Source of the DNA: Nostoc favosum CHAB5714
GTDB taxonomy: Bacteria > Cyanobacteriota > Cyanobacteriia > Cyanobacteriales > Nostocaceae
DNA: 64,000 bases
Assembly (NCBI RefSeq): GCF_020829495.1
Contig: NZ_JAIVFQ010000008.1
Coordinates: 1 to 64,000 of the forward strand
Reading direction: 5' to 3'
Positions 26,236 to 34,027 of this stretch are shown here, in pieces. How positions within the stretch are numbered: position 1 is the stretch's first letter; the number at the start of each line of letters is the position of its first letter. Position numbers and translations under genes: made by a program. The notes under the pieces were generated by a model. That model was given only the letters and a program-made list of their open reading frames with translations, was not told the origin of the DNA and did no database searches.

Positions 26236-26385
26236 GGGTGACGATGAGATGAACATTTAAGCACTTAAATATTAGTAAAATAGTTCATCTTATCGACACA
26301 CTGGTAACAAAATAACCAATTTTTAATTGCTAGAAACCTTCATTTTTAAAGCTCTTTGCAGAATGAAACAGTCTTGCTTTTTAAG
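26236..26385 (+). repeat. Dispersed ~150-bp repeat, copy 1
   Basis: Begins GGGTGACGATGAGATGAACA, passes AACCAATTTTTAATTGCTAG, and ends in TTTTTAAAGCTCTTTGCAG with GAATGAAACAG. The inverted copy at 44885-45028 matches with scattered substitutions. It is non-coding and sits between convergent genes. Confidence 0.82.
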
Positions 26386-26430
26386 GGGTTGGGGGATCTC
26401 TTCTGCGTAAAATCCTAATAAAAAACCAAC

Positions 26431-27135
26431 CTAACTGGCTGCAACAACAGCAGTGTCATTTACTAACTTGCCATCTTCCATGTATACGATGCGATCGGCA
26501 ATATCTAGAATGCGGTTGTCATGAGTAACTAAGAGAATAGTACAATCCTGTTCTTTAGCTAGGCTTTGCATCAGGTTAACTACATCTCGTCCCGATTTAC
26601 TGTCAAGGGCGGCGGTGGGTTCATCTGCTAAGACAATTTTAGGACGACCGACCAACGCACGAGCGATCGCAACTCTTTGTTTTTGTCCCCCAGATAAATC
26701 ATCAGGATAATAATTCAGGCGATGCCCTAATCCTACCTCCTCTAACATTTGGGCTGACCGGGTTTTCATTTCTGCAGGTGAAATATTATTATGTACTTCC
26801 AAGCCCATTCTGACGTTCTGGAGTACTGTCAGGCTACCGTGCAAGTTGTGCGCTTGGAAAATATAACCGTTACTGCGTCGCGCTTGGGTAAGTTGTCCTT
26901 TATTAGCGCCACACAGTTCTTGTTCCAATATTTGCAAACTGCCGGATTGGGCAGAACGCAAGCCGCCGACTAAGGTGAGAAGTGTAGTTTTACCAGAACC
27001 AGAAGGCCCAGTCATAATAATAATTTCGCCGGCGTTAATATCCAGGTTGATATCAAAGAGAACTTGCTTGCGGAGTTGACCATGACCAAAATAGTGGTCG
27101 AGATTTTTAACAGAGATGACGGGTTTGCTAGTCAT
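26431..27135 (-). CDS. devA: DevA family ABC transporter ATP-binding protein
   Basis: A 234-residue MacB-type ATPase that powers the DevBCA exporter. Walker A is GPSGSGKTTLLTL (~39), the signature is DLSGGQKQRVAIARAL, Walker B is KIVLADEPTAALD, and the switch His is in LLVTHDNRI. In Anabaena the devBCA products export heterocyst glycolipids with a TolC-like outer-membrane protein. Several paralogues exist in these genomes with other cargo, so the substrate here is open. It is the last gene of a devB-devC-devA operon, separated from devC by about 95 bp of heptamer repeats. Confidence 0.92.
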   Translation of the reverse strand: MTSKPVISVKNLDHYFGHGQLRKQVLFDINLDINAGEIIIMTGPSGSGKTTLLTLVGGLRSAQSGSLQILEQELCGANKGQLTQARRSNGYIFQAHNLHGSLTVLQNVRMGLEVHNNISPAEMKTRSAQMLEEVGLGHRLNYYPDDLSGGQKQRVAIARALVGRPKIVLADEPTAALDSKSGRDVVNLMQSLAKEQDCTILLVTHDNRILDIADRIVYMEDGKLVNDTAVVAAS

Positions 27136-27160
27136 AAATAGCTCGATTACTCGTGATGAT

Positions 27161-27229
27161 TGTCATTTGTCCTTAGTCATTAGTCCTTTTGAGTAACAAA
27201 TGACAAATGACTAATGACAAAGGACTAAT
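27161..27229. repeat. Inverted heptamer repeats between devC and devA
   Basis: TGTCATTTGTCCTTAGTCAT faces ATGACTAATGACAAAGGAC, so the spacer can fold into a long hairpin. It could attenuate devA relative to devC; this is inference. Confidence 0.65.
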
Positions 27230-27230
27230 T

Positions 27231-28403
27231 TCAAAACATATCTGCCGGATCAGCTGACTGTAATTTCCGGGTGGCGATCGCACCAGAAATTACACACATA
27301 ATCATAGTTAGAGTTAATACCGTTAAGGCCCGGCCTACGGTCATATAAAGTGGTAAATTGGTAGCATTACGAGTTAAATGATAAAGTCCTAAAGGTGCGA
27401 TCGCTCCTGGAATAAAACCTAAAACTGCCAAAATTATCGCCTCTTCAAACACCACACCTAATAAGTAGAGATTGTTATACCCCATTGCTTTGAAAGTGGC
27501 GTATTCTTTTATATGAGAATTCACATCTGTAGAAAGAACTTGATAGACGATAATCACGCCCACCATAAACCCCATTGCTACACCCAGGCTGAAGATAAAC
27601 CCGATAGCCGTATTTGTTTTCCAGTAATTTATTTCAAATTCGATAAATTCTGCTTTAGTTAAAACTTTAACATCATCATCCAAATAAGCTTCTAAAGTTG
27701 TTTTCATTTGCTTTGGGTCGTAGCCTGGTTGTAGTTGCACTAAACCTAGACTGACACCGCTAGCTTCTCGTCTGGGAAATAGTCGCAGAAAGTTCTGGTC
27801 GTTGGTGATTAAAGTACCATCGGCTATGAAGGAAGCCCCGACAGAGAATAAGCCGCTAATGGTAATTGTCCGGCGTTCTATTTCCGTTGTGACAGTTTTA
27901 CCTTGTTCAATTTTAGCGATCGCATCATTATAATCTCCTCTAGAGGCGCGATCAAACAAAACGGTATCTGGTAGCTTAACAGCATCTATCTGGCGATTCA
28001 CATCCGCTAAGTTAAACACTTGCTGATCGGGATTGAACCCCATAACTAATATTGTCGTCTTCTGATGTGTTTGGGGATTTTTCCAATCAACAATGTTGAT
28101 ATACATTCCTTCTGCTGACTTTACACCTAGTATATCCATTGTTTGATACAGCCGTCGCCGCGTAAAGCTAGACATATTTGCTAGGTTACGTGCTTGGGGA
28201 CTGATGACAAACATATCAGCCTGCATACTGCGATGTAGGATTGTGTTACTTTCAAACAGGGCATTCTGAAACCCTAGCTGCATGAACATCAGAACATCGG
28301 CAAAGGCAATGCCTGACAATGCTACCAAAAGACGGCCTTTTTCATGACTCAGTTGCAACCATCCTAAAGGCGTTCGTCGCCGCACTTGTTCGATTAATTT
28401 CAT
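27231..28403 (-). CDS. devC: DevC family ABC transporter permease
   Basis: 390 residues, MacB/FtsX-type permease. It has an N-terminal membrane segment (VALSGIAFADVLMFMQLGFQ), a large periplasmic domain (~45-265), then three C-terminal segments (AIGFIFSLGVAMGFMVGVII, GVVFEEAIILAVLGFIPGAI and VLTLTMIMCVISGAIA). The ATG at 28403 giving MKLIEQVRRRTPLGWLQLSH is the conserved DevC start. An in-frame ATG at 28541 would add 46 residues that merely translate heptamer repeats. It works with devB (periplasmic adaptor) and devA (ATPase). Confidence 0.92.
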   Translation of the reverse strand: MKLIEQVRRRTPLGWLQLSHEKGRLLVALSGIAFADVLMFMQLGFQNALFESNTILHRSMQADMFVISPQARNLANMSSFTRRRLYQTMDILGVKSAEGMYINIVDWKNPQTHQKTTILVMGFNPDQQVFNLADVNRQIDAVKLPDTVLFDRASRGDYNDAIAKIEQGKTVTTEIERRTITISGLFSVGASFIADGTLITNDQNFLRLFPRREASGVSLGLVQLQPGYDPKQMKTTLEAYLDDDVKVLTKAEFIEFEINYWKTNTAIGFIFSLGVAMGFMVGVIIVYQVLSTDVNSHIKEYATFKAMGYNNLYLLGVVFEEAIILAVLGFIPGAIAPLGLYHLTRNATNLPLYMTVGRALTVLTLTMIMCVISGAIATRKLQSADPADMF

Positions 28404-28554
28404 AATAGTGGAAGTGGGGAGTGGGGAGTGGGGAGATGGGGGAGCAGGGGGAGCAGGGGGAGATGAGGGGGACAAGGGAGATGAGGGGGACAAGAAGAAT
28501 GCCCAATGCCCCATGCCCCATGCCCAATGCCCAATTTCCAATGCTCAATTCCCT
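28404..28554. repeat. Heptamer and low-complexity repeats between devB and devC
   Basis: GTGGGGA and GGAGCAG-type repeats followed by CCCCATG and CCCAATG heptamers on the plus strand fill the whole 151-bp intergenic region. Confidence 0.8.
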
Positions 28555-29865
28555 TTAAAGTTCAATTACTGCCTTGACTTGCAAATTAGTTAAGCTAGAA
28601 GCATTTTGGCTAGATAGTTTATTCAGTTGCACATGGACTTCCACTACTCTGGCATCAATATTGCTAGAGGGATCAGTGTTGATCAGATTTTGCCGCTTTA
28701 CCTGCATACCAATCCAATCCACTCTTCCCTCTAATTCATTGCGTAGGGAATCACTACTTACCCGCACCTCCTGTCCGGGACGCACTTTCTTGATATCACT
28801 TTGGTAGACTTCTACTACTGCATACATCTGGTCGGTTTGACCTACAGCCACAATTCCTTCATTGCCAACAGTTTCTCCGGCTCGTGTATTAATCTCCAAA
28901 ATTCGACCGGCTTTAGGAGCTACAACGTATGCCTGCGCCAGTTGTACTCTAATTTTATCCGCCGTGGCTTGAGCGCTGTCTACCTCTGCTTGTGCGTTTG
29001 CTATATCTGTTGGACGGACTTCAGCAGTTTGATTCAAGTTAGCTTTTGCTTCGTTAATCTGCTGTTGCAAGCTGGCGAGGGTTTGATCCTGGTTGGCTTT
29101 TGCTTCGTTAAGTTGCTGTTGTAGGGTTGCGACAGTTCTTGTCTGGGTGGCTTGGCTTTCAATTAACGCTTGAGTGGAAGTTTCGGCGTTTAAGCGTCTG
29201 TTATCAACTTCTTGGCTGGAAATTGCTCCTGCTTTATATAAAGTCTCATAGCGCTGCACGTCAGCTTCGGCATTACGTCTCTCGGCTGCTACGCGAGCCA
29301 CCGTTGCTTGCAAGCTCCGTTGTTGCCCAAGGAGTTCTGCTTCTATACGATTAATTGTGGCTTGCTGAGTTTTAATGTTTCCTTCTAGTTCTACTTGCAA
29401 ACGATTCACGGTAGCTTGACGCGCTCCAATTTCTCCCTGTTTGGCTCCAGCTTTTACCTGGTTAAGGCGAGATTTGGCAACTTGAACTTGTTTTTGTGCT
29501 TCAGCCAAACTAGCTTGTAGGCGATCGCGGTTGTCCATAATCGCAATTACCTGCCCAGCTTTAACGCGATCGCTTTCTTTTACCAATAGTTGTTCTACCC
29601 GATTTCCTTCACCACTTGAAGAAGGCGCTGACAGTTTTATTACCTCTCCCTTTGGTTCCAACCGCCCTAATGCTGTTACCGTTTTTACCACAGGCTGAAC
29701 TGCTACTGGTGTTTTTTGTTTTTCATTAGCTGTAGCCTGAAACTTCATCACAGCATAAACACTGATTCCGCCTATTGCTAGAGATGTAATTATTGCAAGT
29801 ATAACAGGCGATCGCACAAGATTCTGAGAAGACCTTAAACCCTCTGAATTCCTGTTTTGCTCCAT
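28555..29865 (-). CDS. devB: DevB family periplasmic adaptor (HlyD-like)
   Basis: About 436 residues. One N-terminal anchor (SPVILAIITSLAIGGISVYA). A barrel/lipoyl half-motif follows with GRLEPKGEVIKLSAPSSSGE and VKAGQVIAIMDNRD. A long alpha-helical hairpin comes next (~115-300, repeated QATVNRLQVELEGN, LQQQLNEAKANQDQ). The second lipoyl half is VVAPKAGRILEINTRAGETV, and the membrane-proximal barrel ends in TNLQVKAVIEL. The ATG at 29865 is preferred over one nine codons earlier, since GGGAAAA precedes it closely. It is first in the operon and lies opposite tetR, across the operator. Confidence 0.92.
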   Translation of the reverse strand: MEQNRNSEGLRSSQNLVRSPVILAIITSLAIGGISVYAVMKFQATANEKQKTPVAVQPVVKTVTALGRLEPKGEVIKLSAPSSSGEGNRVEQLLVKESDRVKAGQVIAIMDNRDRLQASLAEAQKQVQVAKSRLNQVKAGAKQGEIGARQATVNRLQVELEGNIKTQQATINRIEAELLGQQRSLQATVARVAAERRNAEADVQRYETLYKAGAISSQEVDNRRLNAETSTQALIESQATQTRTVATLQQQLNEAKANQDQTLASLQQQINEAKANLNQTAEVRPTDIANAQAEVDSAQATADKIRVQLAQAYVVAPKAGRILEINTRAGETVGNEGIVAVGQTDQMYAVVEVYQSDIKKVRPGQEVRVSSDSLRNELEGRVDWIGMQVKRQNLINTDPSSNIDARVVEVHVQLNKLSSQNASSLTNLQVKAVIEL

Positions 29866-29895
29866 ACTATTTTCCCTTACCACCAGTAGCAACTT

Positions 29896-29980
29896 GTACT
29901 AAACTGTCCAGTTCAATTAATGCTAAACTAAACGGACTAGTTTAGTCAATATGATACAACTAAACTTGTCAATTAATTTG
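29896..29980. promoter_or_regulatory. Operator region between devB and tetR
   Basis: A 20-bp inverted repeat ACTAAAC-6-GTTTAGT at 29927-29946 is flanked by further ACTAAAC half-sites (about 29899 and 29959) and an AACTG-2-CAGTT palindrome (about 29903-29914). The layout, between a tetR-type gene and the exporter it faces, is that of an autoregulated operator. The binding protein is inferred. Confidence 0.7.
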
Positions 29981-30124
29981 CAAAGGCATTATGCAGCGAA
30001 ATGCTATTCCTGCCTCCAGCAAGAACTGCCTCCTTCAACGAAGGGTATATTTATTTTCGCCATTTTGTACTGGGGCATTTTGCAGCATCTATTAATATTG
30101 TTTATAAGAAAGGATGATTAATAA

Positions 30125-30739
30125 ATGGTACGCATCAAAGCTGACGAAGTTGATCGAGACAATTCCGTTGATAAAGTGGAGCAAATTCTGCAAGGGGCAA
30201 TGCAAGAATTCCTTCAACATGGTTATGCTGGCACAAGTATGGATCGGGTAGCAGTAGCAGCAGGTGTTTCTAAAGCGACAGTCTACAGCCACTTTCAAGA
30301 TAAAGAAGGACTTTTTAAAGTACTGTTAGAGCAACTGGCAAGCAAAAAGAACATCTCTATTTTTGGCACAGAACCTATTGAGGGAGAACCAGCCGCCATA
30401 CTGCACCAGGTAGCAACCAAAGCATTAGAGCAGATGCTTAACGACAAAGAACATAGTGCATTTATGCGAGTACTAATCGGAGAATCTGGGCGTTTTCCTG
30501 AGTTAGCTCAAATTTGTGTTCAGGCGATGATTAAGCCAGTAGCGGAAACTCTCACTCACTACTTAGCGGCTCCTGAATTAAACATACCTGACCCAGAGGC
30601 AACAGCGAGAATTCTCTTAGGAGCATTGGTGCATTTTCATATTACTCAAAATGTGATGCATGGACAGGACATTGTACCAATGGAAAGCGATCGCCTGATT
30701 GATGCCTTGACACACCTAATCACTAAATGCACTGATTGA
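30125..30739 (+). CDS. TetR/AcrR family transcriptional regulator
   Basis: 204 residues. The N-terminal helix-turn-helix (~18-65) reads VEQILQGAMQEFLQHGYAGT, then SMDRVAVAAGVSKATVYSHF with QDKEGLFK, the classical TetR DNA-binding signature. The C-terminal helical domain (~80-204) resembles the AefR/TetR_C subgroup that binds hydrophobic ligands. It is divergently placed from devBCA with an inverted-repeat operator between, so it most likely represses the exporter and itself. Start ATG at 30125 follows AGAAAGGATG. The ligand is unknown. Confidence 0.92.
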   Translation: MVRIKADEVDRDNSVDKVEQILQGAMQEFLQHGYAGTSMDRVAVAAGVSKATVYSHFQDKEGLFKVLLEQLASKKNISIFGTEPIEGEPAAILHQVATKALEQMLNDKEHSAFMRVLIGESGRFPELAQICVQAMIKPVAETLTHYLAAPELNIPDPEATARILLGALVHFHITQNVMHGQDIVPMESDRLIDALTHLITKCTD

Positions 30740-31118
30740 TGCTTAACAATCGATAAAATGAAGAGAATTTTCAATCCCCCAATGCCTCTTTTATACGTAA
30801 AGCGCATTAGATAAATCCAAAAGCCGCACTTTTAAATGTCAGTGCGGCTTGCAGAAATCAATATTCGTACAAAGGATCTGAGATGTTTTGATGTCCCAGT
30901 ACTTGGGGTTATGACATCCCCCACTGGTTTAAGGTTCCATCCTCATCTCCAGTGTAGCTCTGTGCAAGCGGGAGTGGATGCACAGCGAAAAAATCCCCTT
31001 GCTGTCTTCAGTGGGGAGAATCTCAATGTTTTTTCCATAGAAGCTACAGTGTTGCCTCCAGCTTTTTTTGTTCCTAACAAGCTCTCACCAATATATCCTC
31101 TAGCGATCGCAAGATTAA
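30740..31118. other. Spacer after tetR
   Basis: 380 bp between converging tetR and infC. It contains the hairpin at 30822-30849. A plus-strand frame at 30836-31186 runs into the antisense of infC and has no recognisable domain, so it is not called. Confidence 0.5.
30822..30849 (-). terminator. Hairpin downstream of infC and tetR
   Basis: AGCCGCAC/GTGCGGCT, an eight-base perfect stem with a 12-base loop. On the minus strand it is followed by TTTT, so it could end transcripts from infC, about 270 bases upstream; on the plus strand it lies 83 bases after tetR. Confidence 0.55.
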
Positions 31119-31607
31119 CTAGGCAGGAATCACTTGAACAACTAGTGCGCGTTTATCCAGCGATTGGATTTTACCTACTTGACTGAGATCATTTGCAATT
31201 CGGTCTAGCAGTTCTCCCGCTTTGTCACGATATTGATGTTCTCGGCCTCGTAAACGGATGGCAAACTTGACTGAATCGCCTTTACTCAACCATTCACCTG
31301 CTTGTTGGATGCGTAAATTGTAATCAGCCACGCCCACGTTTAGGCCAAATCGAACTTCCTTTACCGTGGGTCTAGCACTCTGGCTCTGACGTTTTTTCTT
31401 TTGATACTGAAGCTTGCCATAGTTGAGAATCTTGGCGATTGGAGCCTCTTTACCTTGGGAGACTACAACTAAGTCAAGCTCTAAACTCTCGGCTAGCTGT
31501 AGCGCCTCATTGGTGTCGATCAGACCACGATTGTTATTCTCATGGTCAATCAAGAAGACGCTAGGTGACTTGATTTGTGAATTAATCAGTTGCTTTTGGA
31601 TTGCGAT
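31119..31607 (-). CDS. infC: Translation initiation factor IF-3 paralogue with apparent AUC start
   Basis: Binds the 30S subunit and checks the start codon. The N-domain reads VFLIDHENNNRGLIDTNEAL and QLAESLELDLVVVSQGKEAP. The linker is basic (YQKKKRQSQSARPTVKEVRF), and the C-domain has RIQQAGEWLSKGDSVKFAI and RLRGREHQYRDKAGELLDRI. Homology extends upstream of any ATG/GTG: the TTG at 31553 would cut off KQLINSQIKSPSVF, the usual first strand. The in-frame codon ATC at 31607, nine bases after AGGAG (31621-31617), is the best start, giving about 162 residues. Bacterial infC genes are known to use rare start codons for self-regulation. The region is shorter and more divergent than canonical IF-3, so this is likely the second copy found in some cyanobacteria. 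Confidence 0.85.
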   Translation of the reverse strand: MAIQKQLINSQIKSPSVFLIDHENNNRGLIDTNEALQLAESLELDLVVVSQGKEAPIAKILNYGKLQYQKKKRQSQSARPTVKEVRFGLNVGVADYNLRIQQAGEWLSKGDSVKFAIRLRGREHQYRDKAGELLDRIANDLSQVGKIQSLDKRALVVQVIPA

Positions 31608-31843
31608 AACGAATTTCTCCTAATTGTTCAACATTTTACATTCCAAGTAATGCTAATTTAACACAACGCTGAATTAGAGCAACTTTAACGACACAATGGA
31701 CTACAATCTGTTAAAATGTGGAATTGCGGCACTCGCTCTTCAGTCTTTGCGCTATTGCCCATCAGCCTTTCAACGCTTTTTTATCCGTCCGCCTAAGACT
31801 GACGCCGCCATTGGCGACAGGCCGATGTTATTTTTGGAGTTTT

Positions 31844-33187
31844 ATGTCTTTTTCTAATCTCGGCTTGTCCAATGAAATTATCCGTGCGGTTACCGAACGC
31901 GGGTACACTGAACCCACGCCAATTCAGATGCAGGCGATTCCTGCCGTCTTGTCGGGTAGCGATTTGCTAGCTGGGGCACAAACTGGTACTGGAAAGACCG
32001 CTAGTTTTACCCTACCGCTTCTGCATCGGTTGTCGTCTGACAAGAGCATCAAAGGTACATATAAGGGATACCCGCCGATCCGGGCGCTGATTCTTACCCC
32101 CACTCGTGAACTTGCCGCACAGGTAGAAGAAAGCGTGCGCGAGTACGGCAAGTACTTGCAGCTAAACTCAATGGTGATGTTCGGCGGAGTCGGTATTAAT
32201 CTGCAAAAACAGCGTTTGAAGAACCGAGTAGATATTCTAGTCGCTACTCCAGGGCGACTGTTAGACCATGTACAGCAGGGCACGCTGAACCTATCGCATA
32301 TTGAGGTTTTGGTGCTAGATGAAGCAGATCGGATGCTGGACATGGGCTTTATTCATGATATCCGCCGCATCCTCTCACTCTTGCCCAAACAGCGACAAAA
32401 TTTGCTATTCTTCGCTACTTTCTCGGATAAAATTAAGACACTCGCCGCCGGTCTGCTTAATAACCCGACGATGATTGAGGTAGCACGCCGCAACGTTACC
32501 GCCGAGACGATCGCACAGAAAATTTATCAGGTAGACCGTGACAAGAAACGCCAATTACTTGCTCACCTGATTCGTCGAGATAATTGGTATCAAGTGCTAG
32601 TGTTCACCCGCACTAAGTATGGCGCTGATCGTTTGGTTAAGCAGTTGGGCGAAGACCGCATTCAAGCACTGGCAATCCACGGGAATAAGAGCCAGCCGGT
32701 GCGTACCAATGCTCTGGCAAAGTTCAAAAATGGCAGCTTACAGGTATTGGTGGCTACAGATATTGCTGCTAGGGGTCTTGATATCAGCGAACTGCCTCAT
32801 GTAGTTAACTTTGATCTACCCAATGTACCAGAGGATTATGTTCATCGCATTGGGCGTACTGGCCGCGCTGGCGCGTCAGGTGAAGCCGTATCGCTGGTGT
32901 CCGTCGATGAATACCCTCTATTGAAAGATATCGAAAAACTGATTGAGCAGCGCTTGCCAAGGGAAGTAGTGGCGGGTTTTGCGCTCAACCCCGATATCAA
33001 TCCCGAACCAATCCCAAATGGACGGCAACACAGAGCCAAACCTGAACATGATAAGCGTCCGGCTCGTACTCCTAAACCTTTACCACAGACATCGGCTAAA
33101 CGTAAGGCAGCGCCACCGGCTACGAATGGCGATAAGCCTGGTGCTCGTTCGTCGGCATCGCGCCGTTCTGCTAAACGCGATCGCTAA
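31844..33187 (+). CDS. DEAD-box RNA helicase (RhlE-like)
   Basis: 447 residues. Q motif [20 protein letters not shown] with [10 protein letters not shown], Walker [14 protein letters not shown], motif Ia [14 protein letters not shown] box [15 protein letters not shown]. The SAT motif reads FFATFSD rather than the usual FSATF. In the second domain are [14 protein letters not shown] and [10 protein letters not shown]. The C-terminal ~55 residues are basic and repetitive ([20 protein letters not shown]), likely for RNA binding. The ATG at 31844 begins MSFSNLGL, the usual start; an earlier in-frame ATG at 31718 would add an unrelated leader. The first domain's motif III change could affect unwinding and deserves a check. 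A long 5' region faces infC. Confidence 0.92.
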   Translation: MSFSNLGLSNEIIRAVTERGYTEPTPIQMQAIPAVLSGSDLLAGAQTGTGKTASFTLPLLHRLSSDKSIKGTYKGYPPIRALILTPTRELAAQVEESVREYGKYLQLNSMVMFGGVGINLQKQRLKNRVDILVATPGRLLDHVQQGTLNLSHIEVLVLDEADRMLDMGFIHDIRRILSLLPKQRQNLLFFATFSDKIKTLAAGLLNNPTMIEVARRNVTAETIAQKIYQVDRDKKRQLLAHLIRRDNWYQVLVFTRTKYGADRLVKQLGEDRIQALAIHGNKSQPVRTNALAKFKNGSLQVLVATDIAARGLDISELPHVVNFDLPNVPEDYVHRIGRTGRAGASGEAVSLVSVDEYPLLKDIEKLIEQRLPREVVAGFALNPDINPEPIPNGRQHRAKPEHDKRPARTPKPLPQTSAKRKAAPPATNGDKPGARSSASRRSAKRDR

Positions 33188-33224
33188 TCTTCTTTAGCTG
33201 TTCAACTGGAAAACCTCACTTCCA

Positions 33225-33320
33225 TGTAGGGGTACGAAGTGAAACCCAACAAATGCCCGAAAATGTTGGGTTACCCTGCGGGAAGCCCCTTTGGGTCTAC
33301 GTTCCTCAACCCAACCTTGT
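33225..33320. repeat. CAACCCAACC-type dispersed repeat
   Basis: Contains GAAACCCAACAAATG facing ATGTTGGGTT, then GTTCCTCAACCCAACC. The same blocks form the interior of elements at 37848 and 40696, but the CAATACG ends are missing here. Confidence 0.65.
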
Positions 33321-33439
33321 ATCTTAGAAATAGTAGTAGACCGTCCCCCTTCTTCATCGGGGGGAACTACAGGGGGGTTAAAACGATCTCAAATTCTCAC
33401 GAATGATTTAGGACTGCTATATAAGCAACAGATACCTCG

Positions 33440-33691
33440 AAGTCGTGTTGAGGTACTTAAAAGTCGTGTTGAAGTACTTAAAAGTCGTGTTGAGGTACTT
33501 AAAAGTCGTGTTGAGGTACTTCAAAGTCGTGTTGAGGTACTTAAAAGTCGTGTTGAGGTACTTCAAAGTCGTTTTGAGGTACTTCAAAGTCGTTTTGAGC
33601 TACTTCAAAGTCGTTTTGAGGTACTTCAAAGTCGTTTTGAGGTACTTCAAAGTCGTGTTGAGGTACTCCGAAGTCGTGTTGGAGTACTTCA
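33440..33691. repeat. 21-bp tandem repeat array, 12 copies
   Basis: Unit AAGTCGTGTTGAGGTACTTAA. Twelve units begin every 21 bp from 33440 to 33671; variants swap GTG for TTT at the middle and TTAA for TTCA at the end. No ribosome-binding site precedes it. All plus-strand frames but one are open through the array only because the unit is a multiple of three. Confidence 0.95.
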
Positions 33692-33719
33692 AACTTTGTC
33701 GCACCGCGATCAAGTACAC

Positions 33720-33895
33720 AGGTGCGACGCCGTAAGCGTTGCGGTAGCGAGTCAGACGCTCCTGCGTCGCTAACGCTACGCTATCGAGCGTCATAGCCCG
33801 CCAACTCTTGGAGACGCACTCGCGTTCGGCATCGCTTTCATAAATCTCCACAAACAAAGTGATGTCTACGACGGGCTATTCGGCGTCACTTGGCT
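33720..33895. repeat. Dispersed repeat cluster after the 21-bp array
   Basis: Blocks GTGCGACGCCGTAAGCG, GCGGTAGCGAGTCAGACG, TAACGCTACGCTATCGAGCG and GTGATGTCTACGACGGGCTA with TTCGGCGTCAC. Nothing further was seen in 33896-34027. Confidence 0.7.
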
Positions 33896-34027
33896 TTTAA
33901 AACAGTCGCTACAAATCTTCAAAACCTACGCAGTATTGGACTAGGGGGTTAGGTTTCGCTCTCTTCTTTTCTACATAACGTGAAAAGTCATTTCTAATCA
34001 AGAATTAGGTTGAGTGTAAGTGCGAGG

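Noticed and set aside
28404..28541. N-terminal extension of devC
   Set aside because: The 46 extra residues are low-complexity translation of heptamer repeats; conserved DevC begins at 28403.
26431..29865. DevBCA as the dedicated exporter of the double-glycine peptide at 23918
   Set aside because: The ATP-binding protein has no C39 peptidase domain, and the operon is of the glycolipid-exporter type; only proximity supports a link.
30836..31186. 116-codon plus-strand frame after tetR
   Set aside because: It runs antisense into the conserved infC end, lacks a ribosome-binding site and has no recognisable domain.
33291..33773. Repetitive frame coding KSRVEVL heptapeptides
   Set aside because: It is the translation of a 21-bp array with no start signal, and other frames are equally open.
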